A stretch of 5,510 nt of DNA from UBA1181 sp045113275 (GCA_045113275.1 JBGUIU010000197.1:1-5510); one strand, 5' to 3'; positions 1 to 5,138 are shown, numbered from the stretch's first letter. Numbers and translations: made by a program. The notes: a model not told the origin generated them from the letters alone.

Positions 1-195
1 GTAGAGGCCGGCAGTCAGCTGATCATCAGCACACACTCCCCCGTGCTCCTCGCCTATCCCGGCGCAACGATCTATCACCTCAATGAGAATGGCATACAAC
101 AGACATCGTACAAAGAGAGCTATATCTACCAGGACATGCGTTCCTTCGTCAATAATGTGCCCTTGGTACAAAAGGAACTTGGATTGCTCTCATGA
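1..195 (+). CDS. AAA family ATPase, C-terminal fragment (5' end outside window)
   Basis: This is an open frame from the first base to a TGA stop at 193-195, giving the last 64 residues of a larger protein. Residues 6-14 read QLIISTHSP, the beta strand plus H-loop (switch histidine, His12 of the fragment) of ABC/SMC-like AAA_21 ATPases. The following LLAYPGATIYHL is typical of the predicted ATPase family often annotated COG3910 or 'AAA family ATPase'. The Walker A, signature and Walker B motifs would lie upstream of the window and cannot be checked. The tail (about residues 40-64: tyrosines, then FVNNVPLVQKELGLLS) is the usual short C-terminal extension. The substrate or partner of such stand-alone ATPases is generally unknown. 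The first 60 bases are clearly more GC-rich (about 63%) than most of the window. The gene converges on the methyltransferase, with 30 bp between the two stop codons. Confidence 0.85.
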   Translation, partial: VEAGSQLIISTHSPVLLAYPGATIYHLNENGIQQTSYKESYIYQDMRSFVNNVPLVQKELGLLS

Positions 196-225
196 TCGAC
201 CACGTAACAATTGATTTTTAATCAC

Positions 226-882
226 CTACGACATCATCCATGAAATACCAAACGCCTGTGCAGCTAACAATTGGGAGAGAACATCCTTTTTCAGCACAGC
301 TATCGCACACGGCATCCGACCGTTAGAGATAGTATATTCCACACCATCATAGCCCATACCTCGAAAGAAGTCCTTGTACTCCTCATACGTAAATGTACGT
401 TTAAAATCAAAGCCAAGCCATCTGAGCGCCTGCAGAAACCAACTGACACTCTTACTCCGTCGTGGAGCAACATACGTTGGTATAATCACCTTCCCACCAT
501 CTTTACACACTCTACACAACTCCCTGATCGCCTCTTGTGGCTTATCTAACAGATGAATGACATTCCCCGCCACCACTTTATCGAACGATGCATCATTGTA
601 AGGTAACTGCATAATATCAACCCGATGAAAAGTGATGTTCCTGAACTTCGCACATTTTTTCCGAATCTGTTGCAACATACCCTCCGAATAGTCCGTTGCC
701 ACAATCAACTTACACTTAGGTGCAATCTTCTCACTGATAATACCAGTACCACACGCACATTCCAGCACCTCGTCACTGGAGTCAATCATGCCTGCCACCT
801 TTGAAGAAAAATCTTCATTCACCTTTCCATTGAATGAATTTTCAACCAAATCATAAACGCTTGAAAACCTATCCCAAATCAT
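226..882 (-). CDS. Class I SAM-dependent methyltransferase
   Basis: The 218-residue protein is a Methyltransf_11-type Rossmann-fold methyltransferase, predicted cytosolic. Motif I is VLECACGTG (residues 39-47), the SAM glycine loop. Asp64 in VATDYSEGML is the acidic residue expected to bind the ribose hydroxyls. VDIMQLPYNDASFDKVVAG (88-106) covers the adenine-contacting Asp89 and the motif IV region. LCRVCKDGGKVIIPTY (122-137) is the post-motif strand and hairpin. The C-terminal part (about 145-218) is the variable substrate cap, so the acceptor molecule cannot be named. The frame stays open upstream to 1023, but I chose ATG at 882-880 because AGGAGG (892-887) sits 4 nt before it and family members begin near this MIWDRFSSVYD segment. 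The extra 47 codons upstream would encode an unrelated hydrophobic stretch. It is a single gene, convergent with the ATPase and divergent from the S4 gene. Confidence 0.9.
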   Translation of the reverse strand: MIWDRFSSVYDLVENSFNGKVNEDFSSKVAGMIDSSDEVLECACGTGIISEKIAPKCKLIVATDYSEGMLQQIRKKCAKFRNITFHRVDIMQLPYNDASFDKVVAGNVIHLLDKPQEAIRELCRVCKDGGKVIIPTYVAPRRSKSVSWFLQALRWLGFDFKRTFTYEEYKDFFRGMGYDGVEYTISNGRMPCAIAVLKKDVLSQLLAAQAFGISWMMS

Positions 883-886
883 AATT

Positions 887-892
887 CCTCCT
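887..892 (-). promoter_or_regulatory. Strong Shine-Dalgarno for the methyltransferase
   Basis: On the minus strand AGGAGG is followed by AATT and the ATG at 882. A full anti-SD match is unusual for Bacteroidales genes, none of the other starts here has one, and it decides the start codon. The 4-nt spacer is on the short side. Confidence 0.75.
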
Positions 893-903
893 TCTTTTTT
901 GAG

Positions 904-911
904 CAAAAGTA
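904..911 (-). promoter_or_regulatory. Candidate Bacteroidales -7 box (methyltransferase)
   Basis: TACTTTTG on the minus strand matches the Bacteroidota -7 consensus TAnnTTTG. It would place the start of transcription around 897-900 and leave a leader of only about 15-20 nt containing the Shine-Dalgarno. No convincing TTTG -33 element lies 19-21 bp upstream, so this rests on the -7 box and position alone. A small inverted repeat TGCAA-N5-TTGCA (924-938) lies just upstream. Confidence 0.35.
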
Positions 912-1031
912 TCGAGAAAAACATGCAAGTTGGTTGCAAATATCTCCCCATAAGATTAAAGGACCCCATGCAGAAGGGATGGAACAGAAGAAAGCAACCG
1001 ATCAGTCCATAAAAGATTCTCAAGTTTTGTA

Positions 1032-1039
1032 TATCTTTG
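1032..1039 (+). promoter_or_regulatory. Candidate Bacteroidales -7 box (S4 gene / lipoprotein unit)
   Basis: TATCTTTG followed by C is a perfect TAnnTTTG match 41 bp upstream of the S4 start codon. It predicts a leader of about 35 nt serving both the S4 gene and the overlapping lipoprotein gene. The -33 region (about 1007-1012) does not show TTTG. Confidence 0.45.
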
Positions 1040-1080
1040 CAAATAGATTCGAACCCCTAAACGATATATCAACGAAAAAG

Positions 1081-1299
1081 ATGAAAAAGATAGATTTTCA
1101 GTTGCAGGAAGGCGAAAGCTACATTCAACTCATACAATTACTAAAGGCAACCAATCTTGTCTATAACGGTGCAGAAGCACAAAGCGTTGTCACCGAAGGA
1201 CTCGTTCGTCGAAACGGAGAAGTCGAACTACGTAAAAGAGCTAAAATCATCCAAGGAGACATCATACAATTCAACAATTATGAGATTTCTGTTAAATAA
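1081..1299 (+). CDS. Small S4-domain RNA-binding protein
   Basis: A 72-residue protein that is essentially one S4 domain, the alpha-L fold that binds structured RNA in ribosomal protein S4, pseudouridine synthases and small free-standing proteins such as E. coli YbcJ and B. subtilis YaaA. The helix pair spans about residues 13-40 (SYIQLIQLLKATNLV, then GAEAQSVVTEG). The family signature follows: G40, VRRNGEVELRKRAK (42-55), then GD (59-60) leading into the last strand. The basic cluster R43-R44 and R51-K52-R53-K55 is the expected RNA-contact face. I chose ATG at 1081 because the S4 fold starts immediately and a -7 box lies 41 bp upstream; the frame stays open to 934 without family-like sequence. 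The 3' end overlaps the lipoprotein start by 20 bp, which suggests co-transcription and possibly translational coupling. The RNA target is unknown; ribosome-associated RNA is a guess from the family. Confidence 0.88.
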   Translation: MKKIDFQLQEGESYIQLIQLLKATNLVYNGAEAQSVVTEGLVRRNGEVELRKRAKIIQGDIIQFNNYEISVK

Positions 1300-1744
1300 A
1301 CATATCCAGATCCTATTCGCCTGCCTCACTATTCTGCTCGGTTCATGCAAAGAAGAGGTGAGCAACATCCCTAAATGTGAAGTCTATGTCAAGACCAGCT
1401 TTAGCGAATACCAAAAGCTTCTGACCGTCAACAATGCCGTCATCTACTCCATTGATGGGGTGTATCCCACCAACTTCAGACTTGGCTATGCCGGTATATG
1501 TATATTCAGGGATCTTGATAACAACGTCTGCTGTTGCGACTTAGCTTGTCCGTATGAATGTCTCAGATCTGTTGTGTTAGAGATTAAAATGCCTTATGCT
1601 AGTTGTCCGCAATGCGGGTCAAAATTCGACTTGTCATACGGACAAGGGAACCCACTATCAGGACCTGCCACCTGCGGACTGAAGATGTACACAAAGCATA
1701 TACAGGAAAACAGAGAGAGCGGTTATATATTGATTCAAAACTAA
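1280..1744 (+). CDS. Rieske-like, cysteine-rich lipoprotein
   Basis: A 154-residue exported lipoprotein. Residues 1-22 form a signal peptide (basic start, hydrophobic core ILFACLTILLGS) with lipobox LLGSC, so Cys23 is the lipidated residue. Lys24-Glu25-Glu26 follows it and resembles the K-(D/E)2 surface-export signal described for Bacteroidota lipoproteins. The mature part resembles the small beta-sandwich of Rieske proteins: LACPYEC (88-94) stands where CxH is normally found, and CPQCGSKFDLS (109-119), then GNPLSGPAT (123-131), matches the second loop CPxHGSxFD...GPA. Tyr92 and Cys112 occupy the usual histidine positions, so a classical 2Cys-2His [2Fe-2S] site is not possible; Cys90, Cys94, Cys109 and Cys112 could bind a different cluster or zinc. 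There are further cysteines at 33, 74, 84-86 and 132. The start is fixed by the signal peptide and lies inside the S4 gene. Bacteroidales carry lipoproteins with comparable CGSKF/GPA motifs and no assigned role; an electron-transfer or structural metal role is inference. Confidence 0.82.
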   Translation: MRFLLNKHIQILFACLTILLGSCKEEVSNIPKCEVYVKTSFSEYQKLLTVNNAVIYSIDGVYPTNFRLGYAGICIFRDLDNNVCCCDLACPYECLRSVVLEIKMPYASCPQCGSKFDLSYGQGNPLSGPATCGLKMYTKHIQENRESGYILIQN

Positions 1745-1772
1745 ATCAAACAACTGTTCAATTTAGGATTCA

Positions 1773-2648
1773 TCATATCCATATTTTCAGCTGGTCAGAG
1801 ATGATCTCCACATGAATCTCTTTCCCCAAGAGGATTGCTTCACCATCCACATGGAACTCACCCTCATACGAACGTCTCAAGGTAGCTTCACGAGAACGGA
1901 AATAGGTAGTATAAGGACTTCTGTCCAATGTCTTGTGAAGTAACTGCCACGCAAGTTTTGGCATGGATGTCATCGGAAATTCATCCAAGAAGCAGATATC
2001 CATCAACCCATCCTGCGTACTGGCATGAGGAGCAATAAAACCATCATTACCATACTGACATGCATTGGCAAATGTCACAACGAAAGCGTTACGAGAGAAG
2101 GTTTCACCATTCACCTCCAATTGATATTCATAAGGTTTATATTTGAAATACTCTGGAACGATACATTTTAGATACGTAAGGAAACCACGAGTACCCTTTT
2201 TAGCATACATATGAGTGATATGAGCGTCAAAACCTGTTCCACACGTACAGAAGAATTTTCGATCATTCACTACACCATAATCCATCGGATGAGAAGTACC
2301 AGCATTAATCTGAGCAACAGCCTTACGAGGCGTCAATGAGAAGCCCCAATGACGAGCCAAACCATTTCCAGAACCATACGGAACAATGCTTAAAGCAGTT
2401 TGCGTACCAATCAAACCTGTCGCAATCTCATTCACCGTACCGTCACCTCCACAAGCCACAACAACGTCAAAACCATCTGCCGCACATTGACGCGCCAGCT
2501 CCATACCATGACCCGCCCGCTCAGTATATAAGATAAGCGGCGTTTCCCATTTAACAGGATCCATTAGCGTATTGATGAATGTAGGCAAATCCTTTTTGTT
2601 ACTTGTGCCCGATATAGGATTGATGATAAATGCTATTTTGTTTCTCAT
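1773..2648 (-). CDS. YegS/BmrU-family lipid kinase (diacylglycerol kinase catalytic domain)
   Basis: The 291-residue length is typical of the YegS/DgkB/BmrU group, which phosphorylates diacylglycerol or related lipids with ATP at the inner face of the membrane. Visible motifs in order: INPISGT (9-15) near the N-terminus, nucleotide-binding GGDGTVNE (67-74), PYGSGNGLAR (90-99), the C-terminal-domain strand CGTGFDA (136-142), QYGNDGFIAPHAS (198-210) with QDGLMDI (212-218), and DGE (268-270). In DgkB the equivalent Asp of DGE acts as catalytic base. All key motifs are intact, so the enzyme is probably active. There is no signal peptide or membrane segment, as expected for a peripheral enzyme. 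Recycling of diacylglycerol to phosphatidic acid is the likely job, but the true lipid substrate cannot be read from sequence. The start ATG at 2648 is followed directly by the family-typical RNKIAFIINP. It is a single gene whose stop lies 28 bp from the lipoprotein stop (convergent), and it is divergent from DUF2851. Confidence 0.93.
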   Translation of the reverse strand: MRNKIAFIINPISGTSNKKDLPTFINTLMDPVKWETPLILYTERAGHGMELARQCAADGFDVVVACGGDGTVNEIATGLIGTQTALSIVPYGSGNGLARHWGFSLTPRKAVAQINAGTSHPMDYGVVNDRKFFCTCGTGFDAHITHMYAKKGTRGFLTYLKCIVPEYFKYKPYEYQLEVNGETFSRNAFVVTFANACQYGNDGFIAPHASTQDGLMDICFLDEFPMTSMPKLAWQLLHKTLDRSPYTTYFRSREATLRRSYEGEFHVDGEAILLGKEIHVEIISDQLKIWI

Positions 2649-2673
2649 GATTTAATTTTTAAAACAAATGATG

Positions 2674-2704
2674 ATTGCAAAATTAGAAAAATTTACGAAC
2701 TTTG
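2674..2704 (+). promoter_or_regulatory. Candidate promoter of the DUF2851 gene
   Basis: ATTG (2674-2677), a 19-bp gap and GAACTTTG (2697-2704) approximate the Bacteroidota pattern TTTG-N19-21-TAnnTTTG with one mismatch in each box. The predicted leader is about 35 nt, AT-rich and without a Shine-Dalgarno, as is usual for the group. The two divergent promoters are interleaved within about 30 bp. Confidence 0.38.
2678..2685 (-). promoter_or_regulatory. Candidate -7 box of the lipid kinase gene
   Basis: TAATTTTG on the minus strand fits TAnnTTTG and lies 29 bp upstream of the start codon, predicting a leader of about 20-25 nt. No TTTG is present at the -33 spacing. It overlaps the region expected to hold the -33 element of the opposite promoter. 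Confidence 0.45.
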
Positions 2705-2745
2705 AATACTGAAATCTATATCTGTTAACAATAAAACTAAATTCT

Positions 2746-4023
2746 ATGAATGAAGACCTATTGCAATATGCCTGGCAATGCAAATTATTTAAAATGACCG
2801 ACCTTCAGACCACGGAAGGAATCCCTGTTGAAATAATCGATGTCGGACAACTCAACAAGGATGCAGGACCCGACTTTTTCAATGCAAAGATAAAGATTGG
2901 CAATACCATCTGGGCGGGGAATATAGAGATTCACACACTAGCCTCCGATTGGTACAGACATCATCACGATCAAGATGAAAGGTATAATAGCATCATCCTC
3001 CATGTCGTAGCAAAATCAGACCTGACCATCCGAAGAGAGAACGGAGAGATAATCCCACAAATCGAACTAGAGTTGGAGAAACACGTGATAGAAAAATACA
3101 AGCTACTAAAGCAGAGCAATAACTGGATCAGATGTAAACCGCTATGGGAAGGGATAAACAAGGATTTTCTGCAGTTTCAACTCTCCCATTTCATCTATGA
3201 ACGGATCTATCGAAAAGGGAAAGAACTGCTCCCTATTCTGCAACAAAATAAAAATGACTGGGCCACTACATTTTACCATTCGCTCATAAAAAGCTTTGGG
3301 ATGCGCACCAACGCACTTCCGTTCGAGCTGACGGGGAAATCCACACCTCTACGTGTGATCGTCCAAGAGAAGGCAAATTTGATAGATTTAGAAGCACTTC
3401 TTCTGGGACAAGCCCATCTGATAGACGAGAATCCAAGAGACAGTTATGAGGCCGACCTGAAAAAGCGGTATGAATATCAAGTCAGGAAACATACATTACG
3501 AGCCATAGAGAGTTCCCTATGGAAATTTGGCAGGATGCGTCCCGCCAACTTCCCGCACATAAAGATCGCACAGTTTGCCGATCTATTGCATCACTCCGAA
3601 CACCTGTTCTCAAAAATAAAGGAAGCGAGAGGGCTAGATGAGATACGAGCATTGTTGAAGTGTCAGGCTTCAAGCTATTGGGAGAGGCACTATGTGTTTG
3701 GAAAAGTATCACAACATAAGAGCAAGCACTTAGACATGGCCAGTATCGATTCCCTGATCATCAATGCAGTTGTTCCCCTTTACTTTCTATATGCAGAAAG
3801 GCACGAAGACGAGGTGTTGCAAGAAAGATGTTTAAAGTGGCTGGAACAGATACCTCCCGAAAAGAACAAGATCATTGAAGGATGGGAAAGTATCGGGCAG
3901 AAGGCGTACAATGCCTATCAAACGCAGGCGCTTATCGAACTCAAGACACAGTACTGCAATCTAAACAAATGCTTACACTGTAGTATTGGGCAACATCTGC
4001 TTTGTAAAAAAACAGAAAGGTGA
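2746..4023 (+). CDS. DUF2851 family protein, function unknown
   Basis: The 425-residue soluble protein (no signal peptide, no membrane segment) is recognisable as DUF2851, a family I know from Bacteroidota and for which I know no established role. The N-terminal 90 residues carry the hallmark block: DAGPDFFNAKIKIG (39-52), WAGNIEIH (56-63), SDWYRHHHDQDERY (67-80) and ILHVV (84-88). The middle (about 115-395) looks mostly helical and carries no catalytic motif I recognise. The C-terminus has a cysteine cluster, Cys404-x4-Cys409-x2-Cys412, with His411, His417 and Cys420 nearby, which could bind a metal. The arrangement Pro42-Asp43-x17-Glu61-Ile-His63 resembles a PD-(D/E)XK nuclease core with His in place of Lys; that is my inference and not an established function. 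ATG at 2746 is chosen because the sequence from residue 4 onward (LLQYAWQCKLF) is family-typical. The stop codon lies inside the terminator hairpin of the convergent OmpA gene. Confidence 0.9.
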   Translation: MNEDLLQYAWQCKLFKMTDLQTTEGIPVEIIDVGQLNKDAGPDFFNAKIKIGNTIWAGNIEIHTLASDWYRHHHDQDERYNSIILHVVAKSDLTIRRENGEIIPQIELELEKHVIEKYKLLKQSNNWIRCKPLWEGINKDFLQFQLSHFIYERIYRKGKELLPILQQNKNDWATTFYHSLIKSFGMRTNALPFELTGKSTPLRVIVQEKANLIDLEALLLGQAHLIDENPRDSYEADLKKRYEYQVRKHTLRAIESSLWKFGRMRPANFPHIKIAQFADLLHHSEHLFSKIKEARGLDEIRALLKCQASSYWERHYVFGKVSQHKSKHLDMASIDSLIINAVVPLYFLYAERHEDEVLQERCLKWLEQIPPEKNKIIEGWESIGQKAYNAYQTQALIELKTQYCNLNKCLHCSIGQHLLCKKTER

Positions 4024-4050
4024 ATGTCTCTTGCAGGGACACTCACCTTT
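4006..4050 (-). terminator. Intrinsic terminator of the left OmpA-domain gene
   Basis: Two 13-nt arms (4016-4028 and 4038-4050) flank a 9-nt loop. Read on the minus strand all 13 positions pair, one of them as G-U, and the stem is followed by CTG and seven Ts (4012-4006). Read on the plus strand the same position is an A-C mismatch and only three Ts close the stem, so the element is built for the minus-strand gene. The T-tract and half of the stem lie within the last codons of the DUF2851 gene, and its TGA stop (4021-4023) is in the stem. It may also give weak termination for DUF2851. Confidence 0.85.
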
Positions 4051-4071
4051 GGGATATACTATTGATTTAGA

Positions 4072-4749
4072 TTATTTCTTGATCAATTTGATTTCCGTAC
4101 GACGGTTTTTAGCACGGTTTTCCTCGCAATTGTTTGGAGCAACTGGGTTATGGAATGTTTTAGTATCCATTTCCACTTGATCTTCGAATGCACCATAACG
4201 AACCAAATAGTTACGTACGTGGATAGCACGGTCATAACCAAACACTTCGTTAGAAGACTCTGATCCGATATTACAAGTATAACCGATAACGCTTACTTTT
4301 GCTTTAGGATTCATCTTCAAGCAGTCTGCGATGAAGTGCATGTATTCACACTGTGATTCAGTGAAATGACCATCAGAAGAAGAGAAAGCAAAGCCGTATG
4401 AATTTTTTACTTTAAGAGACTTCTCAAGATTTTGAATTGTAGATTGAGAAACCTTATTGGTCAAACCGATTAACTTATCACGAAGATTAGCAGGAACCTG
4501 ACTTTTTACATTTTCAGGCAATGCTGCAAAAGCCTTAGATGTTTTATCCAACGCATCTTTGTCCTTGTAGTTGAATTTGTCCCAAGTAGGCAATTGTTCG
4601 ATCAAAGAAACAACATTAGCCGCAGCTGCCGCATTTGAGATTGAATCAGATGAAGCTGCCATTGACACAGAAGAAAAAGATAAGAATAGAAGACACACCA
4701 TCCAATGGAGTTTGTTAAATCTTGCTGTCATTGTTTTGTAATTTTTCAT
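4072..4749 (-). CDS. OmpA C-terminal domain protein, left (complete) copy
   Basis: A 225-residue exported protein. Residues 1 to about 32 are a signal peptide (MKNYKTMTARFNKLHW, hydrophobic VCLLFLSFSS, likely signal peptidase I site after VSMA); there is no lipobox. About 33-102 is a short, probably helical spacer (LPTWDKFNYKDKDALDK, VPANLRDKLIGL). Residues 103-225 form an OmpA-like domain, the fold that binds peptidoglycan in the periplasm. It includes GYTCNIG (156-162), YDRAIHVRNYL (172-182) and NRRTEI (215-220). Arg174 is the conserved ligand-binding arginine, but the Asp 15 residues before it is Cys159. Other cysteines are 134, 143 and 208. No beta-barrel is present, so this is a small periplasmic protein and not a porin. 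ATG at 4749 is preferred; an internal ATG at 4731 (MTARFNK) would also give a working signal peptide. It has its own promoter and terminator and is 88% identical over 123 residues to the gene to its right. Confidence 0.88.
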   Translation of the reverse strand: MKNYKTMTARFNKLHWMVCLLFLSFSSVSMAASSDSISNAAAAANVVSLIEQLPTWDKFNYKDKDALDKTSKAFAALPENVKSQVPANLRDKLIGLTNKVSQSTIQNLEKSLKVKNSYGFAFSSSDGHFTESQCEYMHFIADCLKMNPKAKVSVIGYTCNIGSESSNEVFGYDRAIHVRNYLVRYGAFEDQVEMDTKTFHNPVAPNNCEENRAKNRRTEIKLIKK

Positions 4750-4753
4750 GTTA

Positions 4754-4819
4754 TTATTTATAATTAAATTTAGAATCAAACCATTTTTCTTGTCCCTCAA
4801 TCATCTCCATCATCTCCAT
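4754..4819 (-). CDS. Possible 21-codon upstream ORF in the OmpA leader
   Basis: Within the predicted leader an ATG at 4819-4817 opens a frame of 21 codons ending in TAA (4756-4754), 4 nt before the OmpA start. The peptide begins MEMMEMIEGQEKW and ends in FNYK; the first part reflects the 9-bp repeat underneath. The spacing would allow reinitiation on the main ORF. There is no Shine-Dalgarno and nothing independent supports translation; it may be chance. Confidence 0.2.
   Translation of the reverse strand: MEMMEMIEGQEKWFDSKFNYK
4801..4818. repeat. 9-bp direct repeat, two copies
   Basis: TCATCTCCA occurs twice back to back (4801-4809, 4810-4818), followed by a further T. On the minus strand it is TGGAGATGA twice, inside the OmpA leader, where it offers two GGAG motifs about 55-70 nt upstream of the main start. 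That is too far for them to act as its ribosome site. Confidence 0.7.
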
Positions 4820-4870
4820 ATTCGGCAAAAAGAGATACAGATAAATTAAATATGCTCTTCAACTGCGCGC

Positions 4871-4902
4871 CAAAGTTATTGATTATTATTTTTCAAAACA
4901 AA
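4871..4902 (-). promoter_or_regulatory. Promoter of the left OmpA-domain gene
   Basis: On the minus strand TTTG (4902-4899), a 20-bp gap and TAACTTTG (4878-4871) give an exact fit to the Bacteroidota housekeeping promoter TTTG-N19-21-TAnnTTTG. This is the best promoter in the window. Transcription should start near 4865, leaving a leader of about 117 nt, much longer than the others here. A GCGCGC palindrome (4865-4870) directly follows the -7 box. Confidence 0.75.
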
Positions 4903-5026
4903 TAATATCGTTTTTTTTTACAAAAAGAGTCCGAATCCCACAAACATCACCTTATGAGAACCACAGGGTGTTACCATGAGCTATATTTGTCAAAGGATTT
5001 CTACCCAATTAATGCACTGCCCATAA
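4903..5026. other. Intergenic spacer between the OmpA copies
   Basis: AT-rich non-coding sequence with a T9 tract (4911-4919). The only other signal is a lone plus-strand TATATTTG (4982-4989) that fits the -7 consensus but has no -33 partner and no ORF downstream. I see no gene or stable RNA fold here. Confidence 0.5.
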
Positions 5027-5080
5027 TAAACTCTTAACTCTTAATTCTTAACTCTTAATTCTTAACTCTTAATTCTTAAC
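5027..5080. repeat. Heptad tandem repeat TTAACTC / TTAATTC
   Basis: Seven-base units alternate between TTAACTC and TTAATTC from 5034 to 5075 (six perfect units, that is three copies of a 14-bp unit). A degenerate TAAACTC (5027-5033) comes before them and a partial TTAAC (5076-5080) after. They lie directly downstream of the right OmpA gene's terminator, read in that gene's direction. I recall similar AT-rich heptad arrays from Bacteroidales intergenic regions. No function can be assigned. Confidence 0.9.
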
Positions 5081-5081
5081 T

Positions 5082-5116
5082 AAAAAAGGTGAATGCCACT
5101 AAGGACATTCACCTTT
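5082..5116 (-). terminator. Intrinsic terminator of the right OmpA-domain gene
   Basis: Arms AAAGGTGAATG (5085-5095) and CATTCACCTTT (5106-5116) form a perfect 11-bp stem with a 10-nt loop. On the minus strand the stem runs into six Ts (5087-5082). It ends the OmpA gene whose stop codon lies 22 bp to the right. The stem is nearly the same as that of the left copy's terminator. Confidence 0.9.
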
Positions 5117-5138
5117 CCAACTTTTATAGTAAGAAACC

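Noticed and set aside
212..224. TGATT-TTT-AATCA hairpin between the ATPase and methyltransferase stops
   Set aside because: A five-pair AT-rich stem in AT-rich spacer is expected by chance, and there is no following U-tract.
271..556. Two plus-strand open frames opposite the methyltransferase
   Set aside because: They are antisense shadows with low-complexity, implausible protein sequence and no start signals, opposite a well-supported gene.
883..1023. An in-frame N-terminal extension of the methyltransferase up to 1023
   Set aside because: The AGGAGG and the family-like start both point to ATG at 882. The extension encodes an unrelated hydrophobic stretch and would run through the candidate promoter.
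934..1080. An in-frame extension of the S4 gene starting at 934
   Set aside because: The added 49 residues have no family-like sequence and would cross the TATCTTTG -7 box. The S4 fold starts right after the ATG at 1081.
1741..1766. CTAAAT ... ATTTAG inverted repeat between the convergent lipoprotein and lipid kinase genes
   Set aside because: Only six A/T-rich pairs with a 14-nt loop and no T-tract, so it is too weak to call a terminator.
2336..2536. A plus-strand open frame opposite the lipid kinase, rich in His, Pro and Gln
   Set aside because: It lies antisense to the GGDGT and GSGNG coding region and its composition is an artefact of the reverse reading.
4750..4800. A TTG-initiated extension of the left OmpA gene to 4800
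   Set aside because: It would place 17 extra residues before a normal signal peptide; ATG at 4749 gives a clean exported protein.
4982..4989. TATATTTG on the plus strand as a promoter for a small RNA across the heptad repeat
   Set aside because: It has no -33 element and no ORF or fold of its own. The hairpin downstream is explained as the OmpA terminator on the other strand.
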